DNA of 64,000 bases from Acidobacteriota bacterium. Lineage in GTDB: Bacteria; Acidobacteriota; Vicinamibacteria; Marinacidobacterales; Marinacidobacteraceae. A program made the translations under genes and the position numbers. Shown one piece after another: positions 16,432 to 24,904 of this stretch. Where the stretch lies: contig JAJDVI010000076.1 of NCBI GenBank assembly GCA_022826195.1, positions 21,971-85,970 of the forward strand. The letters run 5' to 3'. The notes below the pieces were generated by a model. It did not search any database, was not told where the DNA came from, and saw nothing but the letters and a program-made list of their open reading frames with translations. Position 1 is the stretch's first letter. Each line of letters opens with the position of its first letter.

Positions 16432-18137
16432 CGGTCTCCTCCTGCAGGGGGATGCGCCCGCACCGTGATGTCGCCGGCCTCGGTCGAAATCGTCACCCGT
16501 TCGGCCCCGGACCCCGCGCGGCCTTCCCATCGTGACCTCCCGTCCGCCTCGCGCCGCTCCAGGGTGAACTCGCTGTCGACATCGCCGCCGCCGGTCTCGG
16601 CGGCAAGGGAGAAGGACCCCGCGGACGGCAGCGCCAGCCGGACATCCCCACGCTCGGTTACGAGTCCGACCTCCCCACCGAGGGCGTCGGTGGCGACGTC
16701 CACCTCGGCGTCGCCACTCCTGACCGACAGGGCGTCGTCGAAACCGCGGACCGTGATGGCGCCGGCGTCACCGGTGAAACTCGCCGGTCCGGACAGCCGC
16801 GACGCCCGCACCTCGCCGCGGCCGCTGGCCACCGTCAGCGCGCCCGCGACCTCGTCGAGAACCAGCGATCCACCGGCGGCCTGAACATCCACCCCGGAAC
16901 GCGCCCGCCGTACTTCGAGGTCGGCGGAGTCGGTCCGGATCTCGAGCGGACCTTCGATGGACAGGGCCACCACGTCGCCGAACTCGGAACGCAACACCGC
17001 GGAACCGCCGATCCCTTCGAGGCGGATGGGAGAGATCCGGGTCTCGACCTCGATTGGGCCGAACGAGTCCTCGACCGCCACGGGGGCGTTGCGACCGCGA
17101 ACCGTTACCGAAGCCGCCGCCGCCGCGATCCACACCGGAGCGCCCTCCGCATGGACCGTGGCGGTCCCCGCGACTCCATCCACCTCGACGGACGCGCGCT
17201 GTGCCTCGATCGCGAGCGCGCCCCCGATCTCCGAGGCCCACGCCGCTCCGTTGCGCACCGTGAGCGAGACGGGACCTTCCGTGCCCCGGACCTCGACGGG
17301 ACCGTCGTTGGTGCGGGCTTCCACCCGGGCGAACGGACCGTCCACCCGCACCCACCCCTCGTCGGTGAAGGCGGAGATCCGCACTCCCGGAGGCAGGGTC
17401 GCGAGCAACTCGAGCGCCACTTCCGACGTCCCGGAGTCTTCGATCCGGACGGAAAACTGGCCGGTTTCGAGGTCGAGGGGGCCGGCGCGGAGCCGCACCG
17501 CAGCGGCCCGGGCGGCGGCCGCCTCGCCGTCGGCGGCCCACACGCGCTTCACGAGCTGGAGCCGGCCCTCGATGCCCGCCTCGCGAGGAACGTCCTGGCC
17601 CTCCGGTTCCGGACCGGGGGTCACGGAGCTCCCGGGGCCGGTGACGGCAGCCGCCTCGACCAGGATGTTGCCGGCGGGCAGCGAAACCCGGATCTCGACC
17701 TCTCCTTCGGCGGCAAGGGAAAAGGACTCTTCGGTGACGAAGGAATGGACGGGAAACGAGCCCGCTTGCTGTTCGATCAGACGCCGTACTTCCGTCACCC
17801 GGGGCGCGAGCCCCTGGCTCTCGATGGCGCGCTGCGCGAGCGTGAAAACGGTGCCGCCGAGGACCAGCAGCGCCAGGAGGAGGACCTCCCCGAATCCGAG
17901 GCGGGTGCGTCCGGTCCGCAGCCGGGTGATGAGCTTCGAGGCCCCCCACGCCACCAGCAGGAGCGGCCACCAGACGGCGGCCAGCGGCGCCGCGTCGAGG
18001 AGCAGCAGCGCCAGCGGGGTGTCCGTCAGGTTCACCCAGAGAAACAGCCCCCCGAACGCGATCAGCGCGATTCCGAAAGCGGCGCCGCATCCGCCTCCGG
18101 ACCGTGGCGGATCGGCTGTCACTCCCGAGTCCGTCAC
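16428..18137 (-). CDS. Membrane-anchored DUF4097-like beta-helix protein (long member)
   Basis: 569 residues from GTG 18137. Hydrophobic helices lie at about residues 18-35, 40-63 and 82-102, the first two resembling the LiaI/LiaF-type membrane unit also seen in the gene just upstream. From about residue 120 the protein is extracytoplasmic and made of many short repeats (for example VEVRGTEGPVSLTVRNG, VRGRNAPVAVEDS), the DUF4097 solenoid pattern. GTGA overlaps on both sides tie it to its neighbours. A role in envelope-stress sensing is inferred from context only. Confidence 0.72.
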   Translation of the reverse strand: MTDSGVTADPPRSGGGCGAAFGIALIAFGGLFLWVNLTDTPLALLLLDAAPLAAVWWPLLLVAWGASKLITRLRTGRTRLGFGEVLLLALLVLGGTVFTLAQRAIESQGLAPRVTEVRRLIEQQAGSFPVHSFVTEESFSLAAEGEVEIRVSLPAGNILVEAAAVTGPGSSVTPGPEPEGQDVPREAGIEGRLQLVKRVWAADGEAAAARAAAVRLRAGPLDLETGQFSVRIEDSGTSEVALELLATLPPGVRISAFTDEGWVRVDGPFARVEARTNDGPVEVRGTEGPVSLTVRNGAAWASEIGGALAIEAQRASVEVDGVAGTATVHAEGAPVWIAAAAASVTVRGRNAPVAVEDSFGPIEVETRISPIRLEGIGGSAVLRSEFGDVVALSIEGPLEIRTDSADLEVRRARSGVDVQAAGGSLVLDEVAGALTVASGRGEVRASRLSGPASFTGDAGAITVRGFDDALSVRSGDAEVDVATDALGGEVGLVTERGDVRLALPSAGSFSLAAETGGGDVDSEFTLERREADGRSRWEGRAGSGAERVTISTEAGDITVRAHPPAGGDR

Positions 18138-18334
18138 GGAGGGGGCGGCGGGCCGGAACCGGGCCCGGAGCCGGAGCCGCGGTCCCGAAACACCAGCCGC
18201 GCGCCGACCGCGATCAGGATGAGCGGCCAGAAACGCAGGAGATCGCCCAGATCGACGAGGTCGAGATTGGACAGCAGGAAGACGATTCCGATGACGATCA
18301 GGATCGGTCCCGACCAGTTGTCGTTGCGGGCCAT
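18134..18334 (-). CDS. Small LiaI/LiaF-type transmembrane protein
   Basis: 66 residues from ATG 18334. It has two hydrophobic stretches (ILIVIGIVFLLSNLDLV and FWPLILIAVGARLVF) with the pattern P-I-L-I-x-I-G-x-x-F-L-x-x-N of the LiaI-LiaF-like transmembrane domain, then a short Gly/Ser/Pro tail. The TGA overlaps the GTG of the next gene. Such units accompany envelope-stress regulators in other bacteria. Probably a membrane partner of the following DUF4097 protein. Confidence 0.7.
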   Translation of the reverse strand: MARNDNWSGPILIVIGIVFLLSNLDLVDLGDLLRFWPLILIAVGARLVFRDRGSGSGPGSGPPPPP

Positions 18335-18336
18335 GC

Positions 18337-18870
18337 CTAGTCTGCCTCCTCGTCCGTCCGGGCCGGGGGCGGGTTGTCTCCCGGTGCGGGTGGAGCGGGA
18401 GGCGGACCCGCGGCGGGCGCCGCGTCCGGCGGTCCGGCTGGCGCGGCGGCCCCCGAAGCCCCTGCCGCCGGACCCGCGGATCCGGGGATCACGGGCTGTC
18501 CCTGGTAGAGCCGGAATCCGATCCAGACCAGCAGGAGGGGCCAGAACCTCAGGGCCCACTCGAGGTCGGGAATGAGCGCGAGCGTCGCGAGCACCCCCAC
18601 CGCCATGAGTCCGGTGGCCCAGTGCCGATCCAGGGAGACGGCCGCCGGCCGGCCTTCGGCGTGCGCCCGCACGATCTCTTCCGCGGTCCGGATCGCGTTC
18701 ACGATGCCGAAGATCCACACGGCGAGCACGAAGGGGACCAGTTCCTCCTGCAGCAGGGCGATGAACGCCCCGGCGAGCGCCAGCCCGCGGGCCGTGGCTC
18801 CGGCATAGAGATGACCAAGGCCGGGGAACAACACGGAGAGGACTCCGGCGAGTCCCGGTGAACGGTTCAT
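18337..18870 (-). CDS. Multi-pass membrane protein with Pro/Ala-rich tail
   Basis: 177 residues from ATG 18870. The N-terminal segment AGVLSVLFPGLGHLYAGATARGL has the pattern of TM2/DUF5683-like proteins (a P-G-x-G-x-x-Y turn between helices). Further hydrophobic segments lie at about residues 28-60, 86-102 and 106-122. The last 55 residues are almost only Pro, Ala and Gly with an acidic end, so probably disordered. Start overlaps the anti-sigma gene stop. Function unknown. Confidence 0.65.
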   Translation of the reverse strand: MNRSPGLAGVLSVLFPGLGHLYAGATARGLALAGAFIALLQEELVPFVLAVWIFGIVNAIRTAEEIVRAHAEGRPAAVSLDRHWATGLMAVGVLATLALIPDLEWALRFWPLLLVWIGFRLYQGQPVIPGSAGPAAGASGAAAPAGPPDAAPAAGPPPAPPAPGDNPPPARTDEEAD

Positions 18871-19472
18871 GGGGCGGCTCCTCCTTGCCGGTCGCCGCTG
18901 GAGGCCGGGTCGGCATCCGATTCGGGAGCGGACAACAGTTGGTCACGGTGGCGGGTGGCGCGTTCCAGATCCCGGAGCCGGTCTCCCAGTTGGTCCATCC
19001 GGTCTTCCAGCGCGAAGGAAAGGGAGGCGCGGAGCACGCCGAACTCGGCCAGCGCCCGGTCGGTGTGACGATTCGCGGCTGCCCGCAGGCTGCTGACCCC
19101 GTCCGAGGCCCGGGGAAGCGATTCGAGCGCCCCCCGGACCAGCGGCGGCTGGAAGAACAGCAGCATGGCGGCCGCCGCGGCCGCCGCGAGCCAGGTCGGC
19201 CAGTAATGCGTCCGCCGTACGTAGAGCGAGCGGAACGCCGGCAGCGTCGCCGCCAGGATGCGTCCCTCGAGCCCCGGGGGCGGCGTCGCCGCCCCGGCGG
19301 CCATGTCGCCGAGACTCCGGCGCACCGCCCGGATCTCGCCGTAGAGACGGGCGAGTTCGGGGTCCTCCGCCAGCCGGGTGCGCACCCGTTCCGCTTCGGC
19401 CCGGTCGAGTTCACCCGCGGCGAGGGCGGACACCAGGTCGCGGAAGCGGTCGTCCGAACGAGCGGGCGTCAT
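18867..19472 (-). CDS. Anti-sigma factor (transmembrane, zinc-finger-less)
   Basis: 201 residues from ATG 19472, overlapping the sigma-factor stop by ATGA. The N-terminal 65 residues (FRDLVSALAAGELDRAEAERVRTRLAEDPELARLYGEI) have the anti-sigma-domain layout, though without the HxxxCxxC zinc ligands. A transmembrane helix lies near residues 89-104 (WLAAAAAAAMLLFF). The C-terminal part is predicted periplasmic with a helical segment near residues 145-180. Position immediately after an ECF sigma gene strongly supports the role. Confidence 0.75.
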   Translation of the reverse strand: MTPARSDDRFRDLVSALAAGELDRAEAERVRTRLAEDPELARLYGEIRAVRRSLGDMAAGAATPPPGLEGRILAATLPAFRSLYVRRTHYWPTWLAAAAAAAMLLFFQPPLVRGALESLPRASDGVSSLRAAANRHTDRALAEFGVLRASLSFALEDRMDQLGDRLRDLERATRHRDQLLSAPESDADPASSGDRQGGAAP

Positions 19473-20068
19473 CGGTCGCCTCCCCTGCTGACCCGGACGG
19501 GTCCACCGCGTCCCAGCGCGCGCCGGGCCCGTGCGAGCGTCTGGCGAGCCCGGTGGATGCGGGACTTCACGGTCCCGAGCGGGATGGACAGCCGCTCCGC
19601 GATCTCCGGATAGTCGCAGTCCATCAGGTCGCGCAGGATGAGCGGCTCCGACAGCTCGGGCGGCAACCGGTCCAGAAGCGCCCTGATCCTGGTGGCTTCC
19701 TCGCGCCGTTCGGCGATCGCGTCCGGCTGCCAGGCTGCCGGCACGGGAGCTTCCGGGATCTCCTCGTCGGGCAGCAGCAGCGGTGTCCGCCGCCGGCGCC
19801 GGTAGGCGTCGATGGCCACGTTGGTGGCCACCTGCCGCACCCAGGCGCCCAGCGCTCCGCTCGGCCGATAGCTGGGAAGGACGTTCACGAGGCGCATGAA
19901 GACGTCCTGGGTGAGCTCGTCGGCGTCGTCCGGGGTTGCCGTGAAGCGATAGGCGATGTGCCAGACCGGCGTCCGGAAACGGTCCACGAAACTGCGCCAC
20001 CCGTCCTCATGGCCGGACAGGCACTGGCGGACGAGTTGGGCATCGGAGATTTGTACGGGGGAATCCAA
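19469..20068 (-). CDS. ECF RNA polymerase sigma factor (RpoE-like)
   Basis: 199 residues from TTG 20068. Region 2 includes FRFTATPDDADELTQDVFMRLV-like sequence with the polymerase-binding DDADELTQDVF core. Region 4 contains LPPELSEPLILRDLMDCDYPEIAERLSIPLGTVKSRIHRAR, the helix-turn-helix for the -35 element. It heads a six-gene operon with overlapping junctions. The operon is probably autoregulated, but no clear GGAAC-type -35 was found in the 100 bases upstream. Confidence 0.9.
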   Translation of the reverse strand: MDSPVQISDAQLVRQCLSGHEDGWRSFVDRFRTPVWHIAYRFTATPDDADELTQDVFMRLVNVLPSYRPSGALGAWVRQVATNVAIDAYRRRRRTPLLLPDEEIPEAPVPAAWQPDAIAERREEATRIRALLDRLPPELSEPLILRDLMDCDYPEIAERLSIPLGTVKSRIHRARQTLARARRALGRGGPVRVSRGGDR

Positions 20069-20170
20069 TGGCGGCGCTTCGGTCTTCTCCCCGTCAACCG
20101 AACATAACGAATCCAGGCGTTCGCCGGTTCTCGATTCCCGCGGGGGTGAGGATTTCGCCAGGTTCCGGGT

Positions 20171-20662
20171 TCAGCGGGCTGCTTGAACCTTCTTCCGCCG
20201 CTTTGCGGGCGCCCGTTTCCGCAGCAGGGATTGCACCTCCTTCACGAAATCGCGGGTGTCCTGAAAGTCGCGGTACACCGACGCGAAGCGGACGAAGGAG
20301 ACGTGGTCCTCCCGCTTCAGCTCCTCCATCAGGACTTCCCCGATTCCGGCGGCGCTGAGTTCCCGGTCGGGACTCTTGGCCACCAGCGCTTCGACCCGGT
20401 CGGCGATTGCCCCGATCTTCTCCTCGGCGACCCGCGTTCCGCACGCCTTCTTCAGTCCCGACAGCACCTTGTCCCGGTCGAACACCTCGCGGTCGCCGTT
20501 CTTCTTGACCACCGTGCACGGAATCTCCTCGACCGCTTCGTAGCTGGTGAACCGCTTCCCGCACCGGATGCACTCCCGCCGGCGGCGAATGACCTCTCCT
20601 TCGCGACTCTCACGGGAATCCACCACCCGGTCTTCGGGATTGCCGCAGTACGGGCACTTCAC
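20171..20662 (-). CDS. nrdR: Transcriptional repressor NrdR
   Basis: Represses ribonucleotide reductase genes in response to ATP/dATP. 163 residues. The N-terminal zinc ribbon has CPYCG and CIRCGKRFTS with the RRRREC segment between. The ATP-cone follows (VKKNGDREVFDRDKVLSGLKKAC). The C-terminus is extended by about ten Lys/Arg/Ala residues. ATG 20662 overlaps the ftcD stop. No NrdR box or nrd gene is present in the window. Confidence 0.96.
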   Translation of the reverse strand: MKCPYCGNPEDRVVDSRESREGEVIRRRRECIRCGKRFTSYEAVEEIPCTVVKKNGDREVFDRDKVLSGLKKACGTRVAEEKIGAIADRVEALVAKSPDRELSAAGIGEVLMEELKREDHVSFVRFASVYRDFQDTRDFVKEVQSLLRKRAPAKRRKKVQAAR

Positions 20663-21585
20663 GATGGTCGCTCCAGGGAGTGCGCAGCGTACACGCCCTC
20701 GATCGTCCGGGCCGGCTCCCGCAGAGCGATTTCCATTTCCATCCCGGGCCAGGTCGCCGCGCGGGGCACGAGTCCGACGATCTCGGAATGGACGACGCCG
20801 GTACCGGCCGCGCCCGCCTCCAGCAGGACGCGGCGGAACGCGTCCGCCAGCGAGGTGCGGCGCCAGTCCAGCAGGTTCATCGAGACCTGGGCGAGGACCC
20901 GCCGGCTGACGGGATCGGCCTGCCGCACCCCGAGGGCCCTGAGCGCGGGAAGACCTCCCCCGCTCGTCCTGATCCGCCCGGCGATGGCCCGCGCGACTTC
21001 GGCGTCGGACGTATCGAGGTTGACGTTGAAGGCGATGAGCGGCCGCCTCGCGCCCACCGCGATGCCCCCGGCCGACGGGTGCAGGGCGGGGGGGCCGTAG
21101 TCCGGACGAATCTCTCCCCGGGCGAGACGGTCCGCGAGGCCGCGAAGCCCGCCTCGCCGAATCTGCGGCAGGGTGCGCCGGCCGGGATCGGCTTCCCCGT
21201 AGAGGAAGACGGGCACCGGCCGGCCGGCGCCGATTTCCTCGGCCAGCGAGACGGCGAGCCGCGCGGCCTGCTCCATCCTGGTTTCTCCCAGCGGCACGAT
21301 CGGGAGGACGTCGAGGGCGCCGATGCGCGGATGCTCGCCGCGGTGGCGCCGCAGGTCGATGCGGCGGATGGCCGTCTCGAAGAGGGAATGCGCGGACGCC
21401 CGCAGTTGCGACGCGCTTCCCGCCAGGGTCAGGACCGAGCGATGGTGGGACGGGTCCGCGTGCAGGTCGAGAAGCGGACTTCCCGCCGCTCCCGCGAGGC
21501 AGCGGAGGGTCGCCCGGGATCGCCCCTCACTGCAGTTCGGGACTGCTTCCAGCAGTGCGTGCGGCGCCGGTGAGTCGTGGCCCAT
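20659..21585 (-). CDS. Glutamate formimidoyltransferase (FtcD-type, transferase domain only)
   Basis: 308 residues from ATG 21585, the first start that leaves the family N-terminus (LLEAVPNCSEGRS). Typical blocks: DLHADPSHHRSVLTLAG, HRGEHPRIGALDVLPIVPL, YGEADPGRRTLPQIRRGG, and AFNVNLDTSD. It transfers the formimino group from N-formimidoyl-glutamate to tetrahydrofolate. Only the N-terminal transferase part of bifunctional FTCD is present; no cyclodeaminase or hut genes are adjacent. It overlaps nrdR (ATGA), an unusual pairing. Confidence 0.88.
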   Translation of the reverse strand: MGHDSPAPHALLEAVPNCSEGRSRATLRCLAGAAGSPLLDLHADPSHHRSVLTLAGSASQLRASAHSLFETAIRRIDLRRHRGEHPRIGALDVLPIVPLGETRMEQAARLAVSLAEEIGAGRPVPVFLYGEADPGRRTLPQIRRGGLRGLADRLARGEIRPDYGPPALHPSAGGIAVGARRPLIAFNVNLDTSDAEVARAIAGRIRTSGGGLPALRALGVRQADPVSRRVLAQVSMNLLDWRRTSLADAFRRVLLEAGAAGTGVVHSEIVGLVPRAATWPGMEMEIALREPARTIEGVYAAHSLERPS

Positions 21586-21646
21586 CCAGCTCTCCTCGCC
21601 GGGTCCGTTCGGGGAGAAATCCGACCGTTCCGTCCCGGAAGCCGGC

Positions 21647-21654
21647 AGTATAGT
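21647..21654. promoter_or_regulatory. Bidirectional -10 box between ftcD and pgpA
   Basis: AGTATAGT reads TATAGT on the plus strand (21649-21654) and TATACT on the minus strand (21652-21647). Two overlapping -10 elements could serve the two divergent genes. A 7-bp inverted repeat (CCGCACC / GGTGCGG, 21664-21683) lies beside it. Confidence 0.45.
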
Positions 21655-21677
21655 TTCGCTACTCCGCACCGCCTCCG

Positions 21678-22814
21678 GTGCGGGATTCGACTCATGATCC
21701 GCCTGTTCCCCGGTCCCGCTCCGTGAGCCCGGACGATCGGGGAGAGGGCGCGACCGGAGCCGTTCCGGAAGAAAGAGCCGGCGTCACGACGCCCGAACCG
21801 CAATCGGGCGAAGTTCGGGACCGAGGCCCGGCGGGGAAGGCGGGTGGAGGCCGGGAGCCGGGTACGCGCGAGCGGGTGGAGGAGGCGCTCCGCCGCCGGG
21901 CCGGGGTCGGTGCGGACGCATCCGATCCCGCCCGCGATCGGGAGGGGGTCTCCGCGGCGCATCCTTCTCCGGGACCCCCGGCGGGGGAACACTGGAGTTC
22001 GACCATCCGCCGGCGCGTGGCCGAAGGGCGTACGGCGCCGGACACCGGCGCACCGGATGCGCAGGACGGGGAGTCGCCCCCAACGGCCGCGGAGGACGAG
22101 GATGCCCCCTCCCCGGCCGCGGAGGCTCCGGGAGTGCGCGAACGGGTAGAGCGCCGCCTTCAGGAGGCCGAGGACCGCCGGAGTCGAAGCGCCGCGCCGT
22201 CAGGTGCGTCGCCGAGGCCGGCTCCGCCGGATCCGGACCAAGGCGTCGCCGCCGGCGCCGGTTCGGAGGAAACGCCCCTCCGTCCGGGAGGCACGCCCGA
22301 TTGGGACGACCACTGGACAGAGGGCGAGGAGGCGCCGCGGCCAGCCGGACCAACCCTGCCGGCCAGGCCACCCTCGCGGCTCGCCGCCTTCATCGCGACC
22401 TGCGCGTTCATCGGGAAGGTCCCGGTCGCGCCGGGAACCGCCGGCGCGGCCGCCGGCCTGATCGCCTTCGTGCTGACGCGGAACCTGCCGGGCAGCCTGC
22501 CCGTGACCCTGTTCGGCGTGGCCGTGGCGGTCGGCCTCTGGGCCGGTGCGCGCCACGCCAGGGATCTCCGGCAACCGGACCCGCGGTCGGTGGTGGTGGA
22601 CGAGTTCTGCGGGATGTGGCTGGCGCTCGTCGGCACCAACCCGTCGTTCCTCGTGATGGTGGCCGCCTTCGTGGCCTTCCGCTTCCTGGACATCGTGAAA
22701 CCGCCTCCCATACGGCAGGTCGAGAGGCTTCCCGGCGGCATCGGCATCATGGCCGACGACCTGGTCGCGGGCGGCGTCGTGCGGATCGTCCTGCTGCTCG
22801 CCCTGGGCATGTGA
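21678..22814 (+). CDS. pgpA: Phosphatidylglycerophosphatase A with a long N-terminal extension
   Basis: The C-terminal 150 residues are a complete PgpA: GKVPVAPGTAGA, VVVDEFCGMWLAL, FRFLDIVKPPPI and GGIGIMADDLVAGG, with several membrane helices. PgpA dephosphorylates PGP to phosphatidylglycerol. Ahead of it is a hydrophilic extension of about 230 residues rich in Pro, Ala, Glu, Arg and Asp. It contains three similar helical patches: RERVEEALRRR, STIRRRVAEGR and VRERVERRLQEAEDRR. GTG 21678 lies inside an inverted repeat; GTG 21723 is an alternative start. cinA follows, as in many genomes. Function of the extension unknown. Confidence 0.9.
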   Translation: MRDSTHDPPVPRSRSVSPDDRGEGATGAVPEERAGVTTPEPQSGEVRDRGPAGKAGGGREPGTRERVEEALRRRAGVGADASDPARDREGVSAAHPSPGPPAGEHWSSTIRRRVAEGRTAPDTGAPDAQDGESPPTAAEDEDAPSPAAEAPGVRERVERRLQEAEDRRSRSAAPSGASPRPAPPDPDQGVAAGAGSEETPLRPGGTPDWDDHWTEGEEAPRPAGPTLPARPPSRLAAFIATCAFIGKVPVAPGTAGAAAGLIAFVLTRNLPGSLPVTLFGVAVAVGLWAGARHARDLRQPDPRSVVVDEFCGMWLALVGTNPSFLVMVAAFVAFRFLDIVKPPPIRQVERLPGGIGIMADDLVAGGVVRIVLLLALGM

Positions 22815-22947
22815 CGGCCCGCGGAACCGGCGGCGGTCCGGTGCTGTCCCCCGCGGTGAGGCCGCCAGCCGTCCGCGGTGCGGGGGAGGCGGGCTGCCGG
22901 GAGCGGATCCCCTGACGAACGGCGGGGGCCTGCCGCCCGGCGCGGCC

Positions 22948-24219
22948 GTGGTGGCGGTCGGCACCGAACTCCTCGCGCCCGGACGCATCGACCGCAACAC
23001 CCCGCTGCTGAAGGAGCGGCTCGCGCAACTGGGAGTGGCGGTTCGGTTCTCGGCGGTCGTTCCGGACGAACGGTCCATCATGGAGGACGCCCTGCGCACC
23101 GCCCTCGCCCGCTGCCGGTACGTCCTGGTCTGCGGCGGACTCGGCCCCACGACCGACGACCTGACGCGTTTCGCGGCGGCCGGTGTCCTCGGGGTCGGGC
23201 TGGTCGAGGACGCGGCATCGCTTGCCGGCATCGAATCGCGGTTTCGGGACCGTGGCATCGAGATGCCGGAAGTGAACCGCCGGCAGGCCCTGATTCCCGA
23301 GGGAGCGGCGGCGCTGCCCAATCCCGCCGGGACCGCACCGGGAGTCCTGGCGCGCACCGGCGCCGGCGCCTGGCTCGTGCTCCTCCCGGGGCCGCCGTCG
23401 GAACTGGCCGCGATGTTCGACGCGGAGGTGCGCCCGCGTCTCGAGGCCGAGACCGAACGGACGGCGGGCAGCGTGCGCGAGACGGTCATGGTGGCCGGGC
23501 TGCCGGAATCGGTCCTGCAGGAGAGGATCCTGGATCTCACCCCGGCGCGGGATGCGCCGCATGAGCTCGCGATCCTCGCTTCCCGCGGCGAGATCGAGAT
23601 CCGGGTCACCGGACCCGCCGGCGGGGCGGCGGAGGTCCGGCGGCTCGCGGACCGATTGGTGGAGCGGTTGGGAGACGCGGTCTTCAGCCGGACGGCCGGA
23701 GAGCGCCTGGAGCATGCGGTGGGACGCATGCTCGAGCGGAGGGGGGAGCGCGCCGCGTTCGCCGAGTCCCTCACCGGAGGACTGATCACCGAGCGGTTGA
23801 CCCGCGTCCCGGGATCGTCCGCGTGGTTCGACCTGGGGGTGGTGGCCTATGCCAACGAAGCCAAGCGGGACCTGCTGGCGGTTCCGGAGGAGGCGCTTGC
23901 CGTGCACGGAGCGGTCAGCGAACCGGTAGCGACGGCGATGGCCGACGGCGCGCGCCGGCGCTCCGGCAACGCCTGGGGCGTCGCGGTGACCGGGATCGCC
24001 GGGCCGGGGGGAGGAAGCGCCGGGAAACCGGTGGGCCTGGTCTGGATCGCGGTAAGCGGCCCGGTCTCCCGCGCGAGGCGGTTCCGCCTGCCGGGAGACC
24101 GGTCGCTCGTGCGGCAACTCACCGCGACGGCGGCGCTCGACCTGCTGCGCCAGAGCATGCTGGCGGCTGGCGGAGAACGTGGCGTGACGGCCGAGAGGGG
24201 CGAGACGTCCGGCCGTTGA
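22948..24219 (+). CDS. cinA: CinA family protein (competence/damage-inducible, NMN amidohydrolase)
   Basis: Two-domain CinA: the N-terminal MoaB-like COG1058 domain (VGTELLAPGRIDRNT; GGLGPTTDDLTRFA) and the C-terminal CinA/PncC domain (ESLTGGLITERLT, VTGIAGPGGGSAGKPVGLVWIA). It is involved in pyridine-nucleotide recycling (NMN deamidation and ADP-ribose hydrolysis in characterised members). GTG 22948 is the first conventional start but trims the first strand. CTG 22912, 8 bases after GGGAG, would restore it. The gene lies between pgpA and thpR. Confidence 0.92.
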   Translation: MVAVGTELLAPGRIDRNTPLLKERLAQLGVAVRFSAVVPDERSIMEDALRTALARCRYVLVCGGLGPTTDDLTRFAAAGVLGVGLVEDAASLAGIESRFRDRGIEMPEVNRRQALIPEGAAALPNPAGTAPGVLARTGAGAWLVLLPGPPSELAAMFDAEVRPRLEAETERTAGSVRETVMVAGLPESVLQERILDLTPARDAPHELAILASRGEIEIRVTGPAGGAAEVRRLADRLVERLGDAVFSRTAGERLEHAVGRMLERRGERAAFAESLTGGLITERLTRVPGSSAWFDLGVVAYANEAKRDLLAVPEEALAVHGAVSEPVATAMADGARRRSGNAWGVAVTGIAGPGGGSAGKPVGLVWIAVSGPVSRARRFRLPGDRSLVRQLTATAALDLLRQSMLAAGGERGVTAERGETSGR

Positions 24220-24233
24220 GGCCGGCTGCCGCA

Positions 24234-24890
24234 ATGCCGGGGTCCGGGCCGGTCCGGCGAGAGCGTGAAGCGGCGGCCCGCGCGCCGCGGCTCTTCGCCG
24301 CCGTGCCGCTCCCCGGCCCGCTCCGCCGGGAGCTCTTTGCCGCCTCGGGGGCGATCGCCCGCCTGCTCCCGGCCTCCGTCTTCCGCCGGGTTCCTCCCGG
24401 CAACCTCCATCTCACCCTGCGCTTCTTCGGCCCGGAAGGAGGTCCGGTGGAGCGCGGGCGGATCGCGGCGCGCCTCCGCGAGCGCCTCGAGACCGGTTGC
24501 CCGGGGCCCCTGTCGCTGAAGACGGCCGAGGTCTCGGCATTCGGCTCGCTCCGCCGCGCCCGGATCGTCTGGGTGGGGCTCGTCGAGGACGGCGTTCCGG
24601 AGGGCGAGCCCGGACGGCTCCTGCCCCTGCAGCGGGAGGTGGAGACGGTTGCCCGCGACCTCGGGCTCGCTCCGGAGACACGGCTCTTCGTTCCCCACGT
24701 GACACTCGGCCGGCTGCGCGTCCCTTCGCGTCTGGCGGCAGGGGATCTGAGCGCCGCTCGGTCTCCGGCGCCGGATGCCGCCTGGTCCTCCGCGTTCACC
24801 GTGAGGGAGTTTGGCCTCTTCGCCAGCTTCCTCGGCCCCGGCGGGCCGGTGTACGAACGTCTCGAGCGTTTCTCCCTGACGAGGGACTGA
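24234..24890 (+). CDS. thpR: RNA 2',3'-cyclic phosphodiesterase (LigT/ThpR)
   Basis: 218 residues from ATG 24234. The two catalytic HxTx motifs of the 2H phosphoesterase family are visible: HLTLRFFG near residue 60 and HVTLGRL near residue 156, with LFAAVPLP at the N-terminus. It hydrolyses 2',3'-cyclic phosphates on RNA. It follows cinA closely. It converges with ribD, whose end is only 14 bases away. Confidence 0.92.
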   Translation: MPGSGPVRREREAAARAPRLFAAVPLPGPLRRELFAASGAIARLLPASVFRRVPPGNLHLTLRFFGPEGGPVERGRIAARLRERLETGCPGPLSLKTAEVSAFGSLRRARIVWVGLVEDGVPEGEPGRLLPLQREVETVARDLGLAPETRLFVPHVTLGRLRVPSRLAAGDLSAARSPAPDAAWSSAFTVREFGLFASFLGPGGPVYERLERFSLTRD

Positions 24891-24904
24891 CCGGACGTCC
24901 GCGG

